Positions 1 to 8,890 are shown, numbered from the stretch's first letter. The stretch is 64,000 nucleotides of DNA from Halovenus marina (GCF_051414115.1 NZ_JBLKNZ010000001.1:248001-312000), one strand, 5' to 3'. The notes: generated by a model from the letters alone, not told the origin. Program-made: numbers and translations.

Positions 1-215
1 ATATCGAGTACGGTCCGAGCCGCCACAACGCGGGTGCGAACCTCTTTCTGTACCTGTGGACGCCGGGCGGCAACCGGATCGAGATCAGCGCCGAGGTGGC
101 GACCGTCGACCACGAAGCCGAGACGGGCGTCCGAGAGATCGACACCTCGACGAATACCGTCTCGCGCTGGGGCGGCGCCGCGCCACCGGCGACGTTCCTC
201 GGGGAGGGGTCGTAG
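1..215 (+). CDS. extradiol ring-cleavage dioxygenase, C-terminal fragment cut by the window edge
   Basis: About 70 codons are readable from base 3 to a TAG at 213-215. The translation contains GPSRHNAGANLF and GNRIEISAE, which align closely with the end of the complete extradiol dioxygenase encoded at 28787-29683. In that family (vicinal oxygen chelate fold) the Glu of the NRIE motif is the third Fe(II) ligand, so the catalytic C-terminus is intact here. The stop codon directly abuts the ATG of the next gene, so the two are surely cotranscribed. Pairing with a dihydrodiol dehydrogenase supports cleavage of a catecholic product. The N-terminal half lies outside the window, so ring specificity cannot be judged. 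Confidence 0.85.
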   Translation, partial: IEYGPSRHNAGANLFLYLWTPGGNRIEISAEVATVDHEAETGVREIDTSTNTVSRWGGAAPPATFLGEGS

Positions 216-1013
216 ATGGGTGACCTCGACGGCAAGCGCGTCCTCCTCACCGGCGGTGGCTCCGGCATCGGCCGTGCCGTCGTCGACCGGTACGTCGAGG
301 AGGGCGCACAGGTCGCCGTCCTCGAACTCGTCGACGAGCGCGTCGAGGAACTGAACGACGAGTACCCCGACGCCGTCCACGCGATGCAGGGCGACGTCTC
401 CGAGTGGGAGGACAATCAGGCCGCCGTCGAAGCGACAGTCGACCAGTTCGGTGGTCTCGACGTGTTCGTCGGGAACGCGGGCATCTTCGACGACGCGGTG
501 CATCTCAACGACCTCTCGCCCGAGGAACTCCAGGACGGCTTCTGGGAACTGTTCGGCGTGAACGTGCTCGGCTACATGCTCGGCGCGAAGGCCGCGCTCC
601 CGGAACTCATCGAATCCGAGGGTTGTATGGTCTTTACCGCCTCCTACTCCAGTTTCTACCCCGCGACTGGCGGAATTCTCTACACCCCCGCAAAGCACGC
701 CATCGCGGGTATCATCCGGCAACTGGCCTACGAACTCTCGCCGAAGATTCGCGTCAACGGCGTCGCGCCCGGATACAGTCCGACGAACCTCTCGGGTACG
801 GACGCGCTCGGTCAGGAGTCGAGTTCGGCCGTCCCCGAGGAAATCGACGAGCGCTACCCGCTCAAAATTCCCATGCCCGAGGAGTACGCTGGTTACTACG
901 TCCTGCTCGCCTCGGAGCGAGACTCCCGTGCGTCGACTGGGACGATCATCGAGGCCGACAGTGGCCTCTCCATTCGCGGCGCTGACGACCCTGCTGGCGG
1001 ATACGACCTGTAG
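216..1013 (+). CDS. short-chain dehydrogenase, BphB-like cis-dihydrodiol dehydrogenase
   Basis: A 265-residue classical SDR. Visible motifs are the cofactor loop TGGGSGIG (12-19), NAG (87-89), a catalytic Ser near 143 and Y156-x3-K160. The segments around FYPATGG, LYTPAKHA and RVNGVAPG, and the stretch NVLGYMLGAKAALP, resemble cis-2,3-dihydrobiphenyl-2,3-diol dehydrogenase (BphB) more than generic SDRs. That enzyme oxidises the cis-dihydrodiol made by a Rieske dioxygenase to a catechol with NAD+. It starts at the base after the stop of an extradiol dioxygenase, the expected next enzyme in such a pathway. Family is certain. The dihydrodiol role is inferred from resemblance and context. Confidence 0.8.
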   Translation: MGDLDGKRVLLTGGGSGIGRAVVDRYVEEGAQVAVLELVDERVEELNDEYPDAVHAMQGDVSEWEDNQAAVEATVDQFGGLDVFVGNAGIFDDAVHLNDLSPEELQDGFWELFGVNVLGYMLGAKAALPELIESEGCMVFTASYSSFYPATGGILYTPAKHAIAGIIRQLAYELSPKIRVNGVAPGYSPTNLSGTDALGQESSSAVPEEIDERYPLKIPMPEEYAGYYVLLASERDSRASTGTIIEADSGLSIRGADDPAGGYDL

Positions 1014-1036
1014 GAACGGCAAGACAGAACTGGATT

Positions 1037-2455
1037 TTACTTCTCTGCGATCACGTCGACAGCGTGTCGTCCTGTGACCAGCGCCTGCGCCAGTCCGCCC
1101 ATGTAGTGACGGTTGTTGACGCCGCCGATGTCGACGCCAGCCGCGTAGAGGCCGGGGACCGGTCGTGTTCGCCCCTCCTCAGCGTAGTCGTCGTACTCGA
1201 ACAGTGACGAGGAACTGTCCGCTCTGTCGAGCACGCGCAGTCGCTCGTCGACGGCGATGCCGCCCATCGTGAACGTGATTCCGGGCTGAACGGCTACCGC
1301 ACAGAATGGCGGGGAATCGAGCGGGCTGGCGTGTTCGCGCCGTGGTGGGTTCAGCAGGTCTGCCCTCCCATCGCGGACGGCTTCGTTGTACTCGCGGATG
1401 GTCTCGACGGCTGTGCTTCCGTCGGCACCGGCCGCGGTCAGTTCCTCGCCGAGACCGTCGAGCGTCTTCGCGCGCAGTACCTCCGCGCCCGCCTCCTCGG
1501 AGCGTTCGATGATGGTGCCGACCCGACCCATGCTGAACACCTCGTCCTCGTAGAGGTCGCCGTCGACGACGTAGTAGGCGCGCCCGCCAGCCTCCAGCGC
1601 GGTGTCCTGTGCGAGCGTGTGTTCCAGATCCGACTCGGACTCGTCGGTGTACCGCTCCCCGTCGCGGTCGATGGCGACGGCGAAGGGGCCATAGTACTGG
1701 GTCAGATCGAGAAACGTGTCGGGCGTCACCTCGGCGGGCGGCGCGGCGAGGTTGTGCCCGTAGAAGGTGTGCATCCCGCCGGTGGTTCGCGCGCCGACGT
1801 CGCGGGCGGCTTCGAGTCCGTCGCCGGTGCTCCACGGGTTCGACCGGATCCAGAGGTTCTCCACGTGTGGGGTCACGTGACGCTGGAGCAACTCCTCGTT
1901 GCCGTGGAAGCCACCCGTTGCGAGGATCACTGCGTCTGCGGTGATCTGGATCGGACCATCTGGCCCGCGTGTGTCGACGCCGATGACGCGGTTTGCCTCG
2001 TCGGTTCGGAGGTCGGTCATCGGCGTTTCGAGCAGGACATCCCCGCCCGCGTTCTCGATTTCTTCGACCATCTGCAGAGTGAGTTCGTCGGAGTCGACCT
2101 TGCCGCAGTTCGCGCCGGGCGTCGGTGCCGTCACCACGTCGCCGGTCGGGAGTTCGACCGGTGGCTCTTTCACCTCGACGCCGAGCGACTCGATCCACTC
2201 GAACCCGTCGTCGAGGTTCTCGACGACCAGCTGTTGCAGCGCTGGGTTGCCCTTCGGGACGTTTTCCTGTGCCTCTGCGAGCGTCTCGTACGACCAGATC
2301 AGGCCTGCGGAGATTCGCATCGACCCGCCCGCGCGTTCGCCTTTCTCAAGAACTACCACGTCGTTGCCGCGTTCGACTGCCTGCACGCCAGCGCTCAGGC
2401 CCGCCATGCCAGCGCCAGCGACGACGATATCGGTCTCGATGCTGTCGACGGTCAT
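1037..2455 (-). CDS. FAD-dependent dehydrogenase of the fumarate reductase/ketosteroid dehydrogenase superfamily
   Basis: I start this 472-residue protein at the ATG ending at 2455 (MTVDSIETDIVV), because the upstream in-frame residues are low-complexity and the dinucleotide fold begins at once: GAGMAG at residues 14-19 followed by the acidic strand end VVLEKGE. GGSMRISAG and the C-terminal GLYAAGVDIGGV with YMGGLAQALV are typical of the FAD-binding-2 family (succinate/fumarate/urocanate reductases, 3-ketosteroid Delta1-dehydrogenases, tricarballylate dehydrogenase). No transmembrane or heme-binding segment is present, so it is probably cytosolic. It converges on the SDR with a 23-bp gap. The substrate is unknown; dehydrogenation of an alicyclic or dicarboxylic intermediate would fit the neighbourhood. 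Confidence 0.75.
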   Translation of the reverse strand: MTVDSIETDIVVAGAGMAGLSAGVQAVERGNDVVVLEKGERAGGSMRISAGLIWSYETLAEAQENVPKGNPALQQLVVENLDDGFEWIESLGVEVKEPPVELPTGDVVTAPTPGANCGKVDSDELTLQMVEEIENAGGDVLLETPMTDLRTDEANRVIGVDTRGPDGPIQITADAVILATGGFHGNEELLQRHVTPHVENLWIRSNPWSTGDGLEAARDVGARTTGGMHTFYGHNLAAPPAEVTPDTFLDLTQYYGPFAVAIDRDGERYTDESESDLEHTLAQDTALEAGGRAYYVVDGDLYEDEVFSMGRVGTIIERSEEAGAEVLRAKTLDGLGEELTAAGADGSTAVETIREYNEAVRDGRADLLNPPRREHASPLDSPPFCAVAVQPGITFTMGGIAVDERLRVLDRADSSSSLFEYDDYAEEGRTRPVPGLYAAGVDIGGVNNRHYMGGLAQALVTGRHAVDVIAEK

Positions 2456-2540
2456 GGGTGTACTCTCGGAAGCCACTCGCTTGGGTTTTGTGTTCTGTGC
2501 GGATTTTGGATAGGATGTATTGAGTTTACTGGAGTCACAA

Positions 2541-2914
2541 ACGGCCAGAAAGCCCCGAGTCTCTGGACTCCTTCGGCTCGCTGCGCTTCTCACTCCTTTC
2601 AGTCGTTGCGTGTGTCTGCGGGCGACCCGTGAGTCGCCCGCACGGCAAGCGAGACCGAAGGTCTCGCCCTGCTTGCGTCGCCGGAGTTCGTCCAGAGACT
2701 CGCCCCTTTCAGTCCCACCCGATTCGGCTGATTACCCTGTCTATGCGGGTGGGACTGAAAGGGGCCGTCATCGGCGCTGCGCGCCGATTGCTCGGGAGAC
2801 TGCGTCTCCCGGTGTCTCTCGGGGAAGGTGGACGCAGCAAGCACTACAACGACCGAAGGGAGTGAAGCGCGCAGCAAGTCCCCCGACCCGAGAGCACGAG
2901 GGCTTTCTGGCTGT
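2541..2914. repeat. compound foldback element: nested inverted repeats and hairpins filling a divergent intergenic region
   Basis: The gap 2456-3001 holds no convincing gene but is densely self-complementary. Outer arms 2541-2555 and 2900-2914 pair at 14 of 15 positions. Inside, 2557-2568 pairs perfectly with 2690-2701 (12 bp), and 2702-2721 pairs perfectly with 2746-2765 (20 bp, 24-nt loop). Local hairpins lie at 2557-2570, 2617-2642 (10-bp stem), 2649-2667 (8 bp), 2771-2787 (7 bp, triloop) and 2793-2811 (8 bp, triloop). The segment 2588-2608 also pairs imperfectly with 2846-2866. The whole could fold as a multi-branched structure about 370 nt long. It may be a MITE-like foldback, a structured RNA or a DNA cruciform site. 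No transposase or target duplication was identified. Confidence 0.75.
2702..2765. repeat. 20-bp perfect inverted repeat with 24-nt loop
   Basis: The left arm 2702-2721 begins gcccctttcagtccc and the right arm 2746-2765 is its exact reverse complement. It is the longest perfect palindrome I noticed in the window. There is no T-run after either arm, so it does not look like an intrinsic terminator. My impression, not checked, is that this gggactgaaagggg motif recurs between genes in other haloarchaea. Confidence 0.85.
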
Positions 2915-3001
2915 CTGAATAATCGGCACCTGCATAGCTCCCATACTCAACCCCCAGCCAACGTCCGTACGGTAGCCTTTTGCCCAGTCCGGGACAACAC
3001 G

Positions 3002-4216
3002 ATGGTAATGGCACACGACCACGACGACATGATCTGGCGGGCGGAGTCAGTCGAGACCGTCCGCTCGATTCGAGAGTCGGCGCTCGCGACGCAGGGAACC
3101 GAGTCTATTCCTATCGACGAACTCGGTGGCCGAACGCTCGCAGCGGGAATCGTCGCGGAGACGGACATCCCCGAACACGACCACGCGACGATGGACGGCT
3201 TCGCCTTCGACGCGAGCGAGGATTACCCCTTCACGGTACTCGACGAGGAGGTGTTTCCCGAGGACGAACCGCCGTCTATCGAACCCGGCGAGGCAGTGCG
3301 AATCGCGACCGGCGCGAGTCTCCCACCTGAAGCAAACGCGGTGCTCAAACGCGAGGAGTCCGAGGTCACGGACGGACAACTCACCGGGGCGGACATCGAA
3401 CCGGGGACCTACGCCTACGAACGCGGGAGCAACGTGAGTGCCGGAGAGCAACTCTTCGCCGCGGGCGAGTCGCTCTCGGCAAAAGACGCCATCTTTCTGG
3501 GGGATCTGGGATACGACCAGATCACCGTCCACGAGCAGTTCTCGACGGGCGTGCTCGCGACCGGGACCGAGATCCACGAGAGCAGACAGTCGGATCTCGA
3601 CTCCCCGATGCTGGCGTCGCTCGTCCGGTCGTGGGGCCACGAAGCGACCTACGAGGGCACCGTCCCCGACGAGGAAGAGCGAGTACGCGAGACACTCGCC
3701 AACCTCACCGACGCGTACGATGTCGTGATCACCACCGGCGGGACGAGCGTCGGGCACAAGGACTACGTCGTGCAGGCGCTCTCAGACCTCGGTGAGGTGC
3801 ATTTCCATCGGGTTCGACTCCGCCCGGGCAAGCCCATCGCCGTCGCCACCGTCGACGATTCGGTCGTCTTCGCCATCCCCGGGAAGCCACTCGGCGCACA
3901 CACCGTCTCGACGCTCGTCATGGGGCCGTTTTTCACCGGCCGGTCGGCGCTGCCCGCCCTCGAAGCGACGATGGCAGTCGACGTTGATCTTGGCCCCGAG
4001 GGCTTCGAGTACGCGATTCCGGTCACGCTTAACGACGGAACCGCCACCCCACTCGGTCACGTCGACTCGCCGCTGTCGGTCTACGAGCGAACCTTCGACC
4101 CGAGCGTCCTCTCTTCGAGTACGCGAGCGACCCGCGCCGACGGGTTCGTCCTCACCCAGTCCGACCTTCCCGCCGAGGAGACTGTCGACGTGGTCCCCTA
4201 CCCGGTCGTCGAGTGA
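3002..4216 (+). CDS. moeA: molybdopterin molybdenumtransferase, MoeA family
   Basis: About 404 residues from the ATG at 3002; a second in-frame ATG at 3008 is an equal candidate. MoeA inserts molybdate into adenylylated molybdopterin. Family landmarks are ATMDGFAF (the TMDG loop), RIATGASLP, STGVLATGTEI, the TTGGTSVG phosphate-binding loop and the late pair RPGKPIAV and IPGKPLG. It lacks a fused MoaB/PBP-like domain beyond the standard MoeA length. One base separates its stop from the next gene, a MocA/MobA-like nucleotidyltransferase, so the two form a cofactor operon. They sit beside a large molybdenum hydroxylase block, which suggests dedicated cofactor supply. The substrate-binding detail differs somewhat from textbook MoeA, so it may be a specialised paralogue. 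Confidence 0.85.
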   Translation: MVMAHDHDDMIWRAESVETVRSIRESALATQGTESIPIDELGGRTLAAGIVAETDIPEHDHATMDGFAFDASEDYPFTVLDEEVFPEDEPPSIEPGEAVRIATGASLPPEANAVLKREESEVTDGQLTGADIEPGTYAYERGSNVSAGEQLFAAGESLSAKDAIFLGDLGYDQITVHEQFSTGVLATGTEIHESRQSDLDSPMLASLVRSWGHEATYEGTVPDEEERVRETLANLTDAYDVVITTGGTSVGHKDYVVQALSDLGEVHFHRVRLRPGKPIAVATVDDSVVFAIPGKPLGAHTVSTLVMGPFFTGRSALPALEATMAVDVDLGPEGFEYAIPVTLNDGTATPLGHVDSPLSVYERTFDPSVLSSSTRATRADGFVLTQSDLPAEETVDVVPYPVVE

Positions 4217-4217
4217 G

Positions 4218-4874
4218 ATGAGTCTCACCGACCTTCCTGTTCGTGATCCGGCGACGTTTCCCGACACGTTCGAGCGACCCGACACCGTCATCCGCGGGGT
4301 CGTCCTCGCGGCGGGGACGAGCAGCCGATACGGAGCGGAAAACAAACTCACGGCGACGGTGGAGGGCGAACCGGTCGTCACACGAGCGACTCGAGCGCTC
4401 GTCGAGAGTTCGCTCGACGGCGTCACCGTCGTCGTCGGCCACGAGGCAGAACGGGTTCGCGAGGCGATTTCTGGCCTCGACGTGACGGTTCGGGTCAACG
4501 ACAACTACAGAGCGGGTCAGAGCACGTCGCTTCGCGAGGGAATCCGCGATGCCAGCGAACGCGGTGCGGACGCGGCGCTGATCGCGTTAGGGGACATGCC
4601 GTGGGTCACGACCAGAACCGTCGACCTGCTTGCCGACGCGTACAGGTACGGCATCGCAAACATTCTCGCGGCCGCCTACCAGGGCGAGCGCGGCAATCCG
4701 ACTCTCTTTGGTGCCGAGTACTTCGAGACGCTGGCCGACATCGAGGGCGACGTGGGCGGCAGGGAACTCCTCACCGAGTCAGGAGAAGCAGTCGGAATCG
4801 AGACTGGCGACCCCGGTGTCAGGCGCGATATCGACCATCCTGCGGATCTGCGTGACGAATCGCAGTCAGCGTAA
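4218..4874 (+). CDS. molybdenum cofactor nucleotidyltransferase, MocA/MobA-like
   Basis: A 218-residue NTP-transferase-fold protein. The nucleotide-binding signature VVLAAGTSSRYG with a downstream Lys lies at residues 28-43, and the metal-binding ALGDMPWV segment follows near 120. QSTSLREGI and RGNPTLFG are typical of MocA-type enzymes, which attach CMP (or GMP for MobA) to Mo-molybdopterin. CODH-family hydroxylases use the cytosine dinucleotide form, and the moco-dependent CoxLMS block is just downstream, so a MocA role fits best. This is inference, since base specificity is not visible here. The start ATG follows the moeA stop by one base. The gene converges on hyuB with a 15-bp gap. Confidence 0.8.
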   Translation: MSLTDLPVRDPATFPDTFERPDTVIRGVVLAAGTSSRYGAENKLTATVEGEPVVTRATRALVESSLDGVTVVVGHEAERVREAISGLDVTVRVNDNYRAGQSTSLREGIRDASERGADAALIALGDMPWVTTRTVDLLADAYRYGIANILAAAYQGERGNPTLFGAEYFETLADIEGDVGGRELLTESGEAVGIETGDPGVRRDIDHPADLRDESQSA

Positions 4875-4889
4875 AACCAAACTCCAGAC

Positions 4890-6656
4890 TTACATTTCAG
4901 CGCGGCGTTGTTCGGTCGCGTCCTCGTCGACTGCGAGTTCGTCGCCCTCTTCGGTGAGGACGACGCCGTAGGCTTCGCGTGCCTCCTCGCGGGTGACGTA
5001 ATCCTTCTGGACGTCCGTCAGCACGGCCTCGGGGTCGCGCTCGGTCGGGTCACCGAAGCCGCCAGCACCCGACAGCTGGAAGCTCACTGTGTCGCCGTAT
5101 TCGAGGCTGTACTCGCCTTTGGGGTGAAGTTCCTTGCCGTCCTCGCCGGGGTTGAGGATCGTCTGTCCCTTCTCGCCACCCTCGCCGCCTTCGAGTCCCC
5201 ACGGGCTGGACTCGGTTCGTTCGAGGAGGTTGGTGAACGTGATGTTCTCGCCGAGCAGCGTCAGGTCCTTCCGGAGGCCGAGGCCGCCGCGCTGGCGACC
5301 CGCGCCGCCGGTATCAGGACGGAGCGACAACTCCTCGATCACGACCGGATAGCGGGTCTCGTGGAGTTCGACCGGGATGTTGGTGACGTTGAACGATGAA
5401 CAGATGCCCTCTTCGCCGTCCTTGTGGCCGGCGGCGCCGACGCCGCCGATCATGAAGTCGTAGAGGATGAATCGCTCGTCGGTCTCGGGGTCAGTCCCGC
5501 TGAAGTTGGGGTTCCCGAAGTGACTGCTGGCTGCGATGACCTGATCGGGGACGGCCTTCGCGAGCGCGCCCAGATTGAGTTCGACGAGGCGCTGATTGAT
5601 GATCGGGCGGGCGTTTGCCGCACACGGCGGTTCGGGATTGAGGAAACTGCCGCGGGGTGCCCGGACGGTCATCGGGCGCATGATCCCCTCGTTCTGTGGG
5701 AGGTACTTTTCGGTGATCGCCTTGAGGACAAAGGCCGAGTACGCCCGCGTGTAGTTGATGTAACTGTTGATCGCGGAGGCAGTCTGGGGGTCGGTCCCCT
5801 CGTAGTCGAAGATCATCTCGTCGCCCGCAATCTCGATAGTGACTTCGAGGTTCACGGGGCCGCTACCCTCGTAGACGTTGTCCATCACATCAGTGAAGTT
5901 GTACTCGCCGTCGGGCATCTCCTCCAGGTCCTCGCGGACGCGCTCCTCGGAGACGTCGATGAGGCGGTCGATGGTCGCGTAGACCGTCTCGCGGCCGTAC
6001 TCGTCGAACAGTTCGCTGAACAGTTCGTTGCCGCGGTGGTTGGCGTTTTGCTGTGCTCTGATGTCACCGATCACCATGTCGGGGAGGCGAACGTTCGCCT
6101 CGATGAGTTCCGTGAACCAGTCGGTGAGTTCGCCGCCCTCGATTGCCTTCGTCGGGAACAGGCGAAGCCCCTCCTGATAGATCTCGGTCGCGTCGGTGGC
6201 CTGCGACCCGGGCGAGCGCCCGCCGACGTCGATCATGTGGGCGATGGTCACCGCGTAGCCTTCGATCTGGTCGTCGACGAAAATCGGTGAGACGAGAAAC
6301 ATATCGGGCAGGTGGCCCGACCCCATCTCGGAGTCGTTCAATACGATTCCGTCGCCGGGTTCCAGATCCTCCTCCGAGAAGCGTTCGCGGACGTGTTCGA
6401 CGGCGTAGGGCATCGACCCGAGGTGGCCGGGGCTGAAGTTGCCCTGTGCGACGAGGCGGCCGTCCTTGTCGAAGAGGCCGGTCGAGAAGTCCTGTCCGAG
6501 CGAGACTGCCTCGCTTTTTCCGGTTCGCTGGAGCACCGACCCCATCTCGTTGCACATCGCGCTGAGTCGGTCCCAGATGACGGTGAACGTGATCGGGTCG
6601 AGGTTCTCCGAGTCGATGTCTGCGCTGTCTGTCTCAGGTGTGTCTTGGTCGCTCAT
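4890..6656 (-). CDS. hyuB: hydantoinase B/oxoprolinase family protein (HyuB)
   Basis: A 588-residue protein of the HyuB family, the partner subunit in ATP-dependent N-methylhydantoinase, 5-oxoprolinase and acetone-carboxylase-like enzymes. Recognisable segments include DPITFTVIWDRL at the N-terminus, GHLGSMPYAVEHV, LNDSEMGSGHLPDMF, the Gly-rich GGVGAAGHKDGEEG and GGAGRQRGGLGLRKDL, and SGAGGFGDPTERDPE near the end. Its ATG overlaps the hyuA stop by four bases, indicating translational coupling and a heteromeric enzyme. The neighbouring molybdenum hydroxylase suggests a hydroxylated N-heterocycle or hydantoin-like substrate, though the family's substrate range is wide and nothing in the sequence fixes it. 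Confidence 0.85.
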   Translation of the reverse strand: MSDQDTPETDSADIDSENLDPITFTVIWDRLSAMCNEMGSVLQRTGKSEAVSLGQDFSTGLFDKDGRLVAQGNFSPGHLGSMPYAVEHVRERFSEEDLEPGDGIVLNDSEMGSGHLPDMFLVSPIFVDDQIEGYAVTIAHMIDVGGRSPGSQATDATEIYQEGLRLFPTKAIEGGELTDWFTELIEANVRLPDMVIGDIRAQQNANHRGNELFSELFDEYGRETVYATIDRLIDVSEERVREDLEEMPDGEYNFTDVMDNVYEGSGPVNLEVTIEIAGDEMIFDYEGTDPQTASAINSYINYTRAYSAFVLKAITEKYLPQNEGIMRPMTVRAPRGSFLNPEPPCAANARPIINQRLVELNLGALAKAVPDQVIAASSHFGNPNFSGTDPETDERFILYDFMIGGVGAAGHKDGEEGICSSFNVTNIPVELHETRYPVVIEELSLRPDTGGAGRQRGGLGLRKDLTLLGENITFTNLLERTESSPWGLEGGEGGEKGQTILNPGEDGKELHPKGEYSLEYGDTVSFQLSGAGGFGDPTERDPEAVLTDVQKDYVTREEAREAYGVVLTEEGDELAVDEDATEQRRAEM

Positions 6657-8731
6657 TGTGCACCTCCAACGTCGATCCGCAGATTGCCGTACTCGTCGAC
6701 GGTCAACTGGTCACCCGGCGGGACGACCGTCGTGGAGTTTATCTCCTCGACGACGGCGGGGCCAGAAAGCGTCGCGCCCGGCCCGAGTTCGTCGCGGTCG
6801 TAGATGCTCGTCTCGGTGAAGCCGCCTGCGGACTCGAAGTAGGCCTCGCGGGTGCCCTTGCGCGCGTCGCTTGCGCGCGAGGACCCTCCCTCGATCTTGG
6901 TCCGCGACATCGACTCCGTCGGGCTGCGAACGGTGACCTTCCAGGTGATCCCCTCGACGTCCTCGTCGGGGTCGCTGTAGCCGTACGTGCGCTCGTAGGT
7001 GTCGTGGAACCGCTGCTGGATGGTCTCGACGTCCTCGGCACCGAGCTCGCCGTTTGGGATCTCGACGCCGATCTCGTGGGCCTGTCCCACGTACTTCATG
7101 TCTGCCTCGCGCTCGACGACGACGTCGTCCCCGCCTGCCATCTCGATGAGTTCGCGCCCCTCGGCTTCGAGTTGCTCGTAGATGTCGAGGATGTCGTCGA
7201 CGGCGTCTGCGGTCAGTTCCGTGATGTGGGTCTGGTCGAGGTGGAACTCGATATCGGCGACGAGCAAGCCACCGGCGGAGGCGACGCCCGCGCCCTCGGG
7301 GACGTACACCCGGGGGACGTTGAGTTCGTGGGCGATGAAGGCACCGTGGACGGGGCCTGCACCGCCGTACATGATCATCGCGAACTTCCGCGGGTCGAGG
7401 CCGCGCTCGGAGGCGTGGATCTGACTCGCGCGGGTCATCTCGTTGTCGACAATCTCTTTGATTCCCCAGGCCGCCTTCGGCACGTCGATGTCGAGCGGGT
7501 CGCTGACGGTGCGCTCGATCCCCTCGTGTGCGCCCTCGACATCGATGTCCATCCGGCCGCCGAGGAAGAAGTCGGGGTTGATGTAGCCCAGTGCCAGGTC
7601 GGCGTCGGTGACGGTCGGTTCCGTCCCGCCGCGGTCGTAGCAGATCGGACCGGGCTGTGCGCCCGCGCTCTCCGGGCCGACCGTGATGCGGCCAGTCGAG
7701 TCCACGCCAGCGATCGACCCGCCGCCTGCGCTGATCTCGATCATGTCGACGACGGTCAGGTTGATCGGGAGGCCGCTGCCTTCCTTCATCTTCGCTTCGT
7801 CGACCTCGAAGACGTCGGTGCGCTTTGGTTGGCCGGTGACGACGAAACAGATCTTCGCGGTGGTGCCGCCCATGTCGAAGGAGAAGATGTTGTCCTCGCC
7901 GAGCGTCTGGCCGAGGTGGGCGGCGCTGAGCGCGCCCGCGACGGGGCCGGACTCGGTGATCTGGACGGGCGACTCCTGGATCATCTCGGGGGTCGCGACG
8001 CCGCCGCTGGATTTCATCATGAAGAAGGAGCCGTCGTACTCCCGTTCGTCGAGTGAGCCCCCGATCTTGCCGAGATACTCGTGGACGCGGGGCTTGATGT
8101 AGGCATCGACTGCGGCGGTGTTGGTTCGTTCGTACTCGCGGTACTGTTTCGAGATGTTCGACGCGCGGGCGGTCTGGAGTTCCGGCGCTTCCTCGTTGAT
8201 GATCGACTCGGCCTCGACCTCGTGGCTGTCGTCGTCGTAGGAGTGGAGGAAGCTGACGGCGACCGACTCGTACTCCTCGGAGAGGTCGTTCGCCAGGTCG
8301 CGCACCTCGCCTTCGTCGAGCGGCGTGATGACGTCCTCGCGGGGGTGAATCCGTTCGGAAACCTCGTAGATGTCCTCGCGGTCGATAATGGGGTCGGGCT
8401 TTTCGATGAACAGGTCGTAGAGGTCGTATCGCTTCTGTCGCCCGAGGATGGGCACGTCGCGAAAGCCCTCGGTCGTGACGAGGGCCGTCTCTGCGCCCTT
8501 CCGTTCGAGGACCGTGTTCGTCGCGAGAGTCGTTGCGTGGATGATCTGCCGGACGTCATCCAGCGACGCGTCGACCTCGCCGAGGAACTCGTCGATCCCG
8601 TTGAGGATCCCACGAGCGGGGTTCTCCCGGTCGGTTGGGTACTTGTACACGTCCAGTTCGCCACTCTCTTCGTCGACGAGAACAAAATCGGTAAAGGTAC
8701 CACCTACGTCGAATCCTATACGCTTGGGCAT
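6653..8731 (-). CDS. hyuA: hydantoinase A/oxoprolinase family protein (HyuA)
   Basis: I start at the ATG ending at 8731 (MPKRIGFDVGGTFTDF; an adjacent ATG ends at 8734), giving 692 residues. FDVGGTFTD is the phosphate-1 loop of the ASKHA ATPase fold used by HyuA subunits. FSFDMGGTTAKICFV is the second phosphate loop, and MIEISAGGGSIA and MYGGAGPVHGAFI are family hallmarks. The protein would phosphorylate or ATP-activate a cyclic amide or ketone, with HyuB completing hydrolysis or carboxylation. A TATA-like box about 30 nt upstream (8757-8764) suggests its own promoter, separate from the coxL gene further upstream. Acetone carboxylase beta is a related alternative, but no gamma subunit is present. 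Confidence 0.85.
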   Translation of the reverse strand: MPKRIGFDVGGTFTDFVLVDEESGELDVYKYPTDRENPARGILNGIDEFLGEVDASLDDVRQIIHATTLATNTVLERKGAETALVTTEGFRDVPILGRQKRYDLYDLFIEKPDPIIDREDIYEVSERIHPREDVITPLDEGEVRDLANDLSEEYESVAVSFLHSYDDDSHEVEAESIINEEAPELQTARASNISKQYREYERTNTAAVDAYIKPRVHEYLGKIGGSLDEREYDGSFFMMKSSGGVATPEMIQESPVQITESGPVAGALSAAHLGQTLGEDNIFSFDMGGTTAKICFVVTGQPKRTDVFEVDEAKMKEGSGLPINLTVVDMIEISAGGGSIAGVDSTGRITVGPESAGAQPGPICYDRGGTEPTVTDADLALGYINPDFFLGGRMDIDVEGAHEGIERTVSDPLDIDVPKAAWGIKEIVDNEMTRASQIHASERGLDPRKFAMIMYGGAGPVHGAFIAHELNVPRVYVPEGAGVASAGGLLVADIEFHLDQTHITELTADAVDDILDIYEQLEAEGRELIEMAGGDDVVVEREADMKYVGQAHEIGVEIPNGELGAEDVETIQQRFHDTYERTYGYSDPDEDVEGITWKVTVRSPTESMSRTKIEGGSSRASDARKGTREAYFESAGGFTETSIYDRDELGPGATLSGPAVVEEINSTTVVPPGDQLTVDEYGNLRIDVGGAQ

Positions 8732-8756
8732 CATCCTCACATATTCTATCCCGCGT

Positions 8757-8764
8757 AATAAATT
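8757..8764 (-). promoter_or_regulatory. TATA-like promoter box for hyuAB
   Basis: On the minus strand the segment reads as an AT-only atttatta-type box centred about 30 nt before the chosen hyuA start, the usual archaeal spacing for a leaderless transcript. It lies in the 159-bp gap after coxL, so hyuAB could be transcribed independently of the hydroxylase genes. Confidence 0.5.
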
Positions 8765-8890
8765 CACAGCATCACGCCTCGTCACGTGAGGTTTCCGCAC
8801 GATGTTGCGCCCCGTTCGATTCTACCACGAGACGGATCGCCCGGGACAGCAGAAACAGACCGTTCAGTTCTCGACTCGTCGGGTCGGCAT

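Noticed and set aside
1331..2632. Long plus-strand reading frame opposite the flavoprotein gene
   Set aside because: It is antisense to a gene with clear FAD-binding motifs and is a typical artefact of GC-rich codon bias; its translation has no recognisable domain.
2702..2765. Intrinsic terminator or CRISPR repeat
   Set aside because: There is no T-run after either arm and only one copy, with no regularly spaced repeats; it belongs to a larger foldback element.
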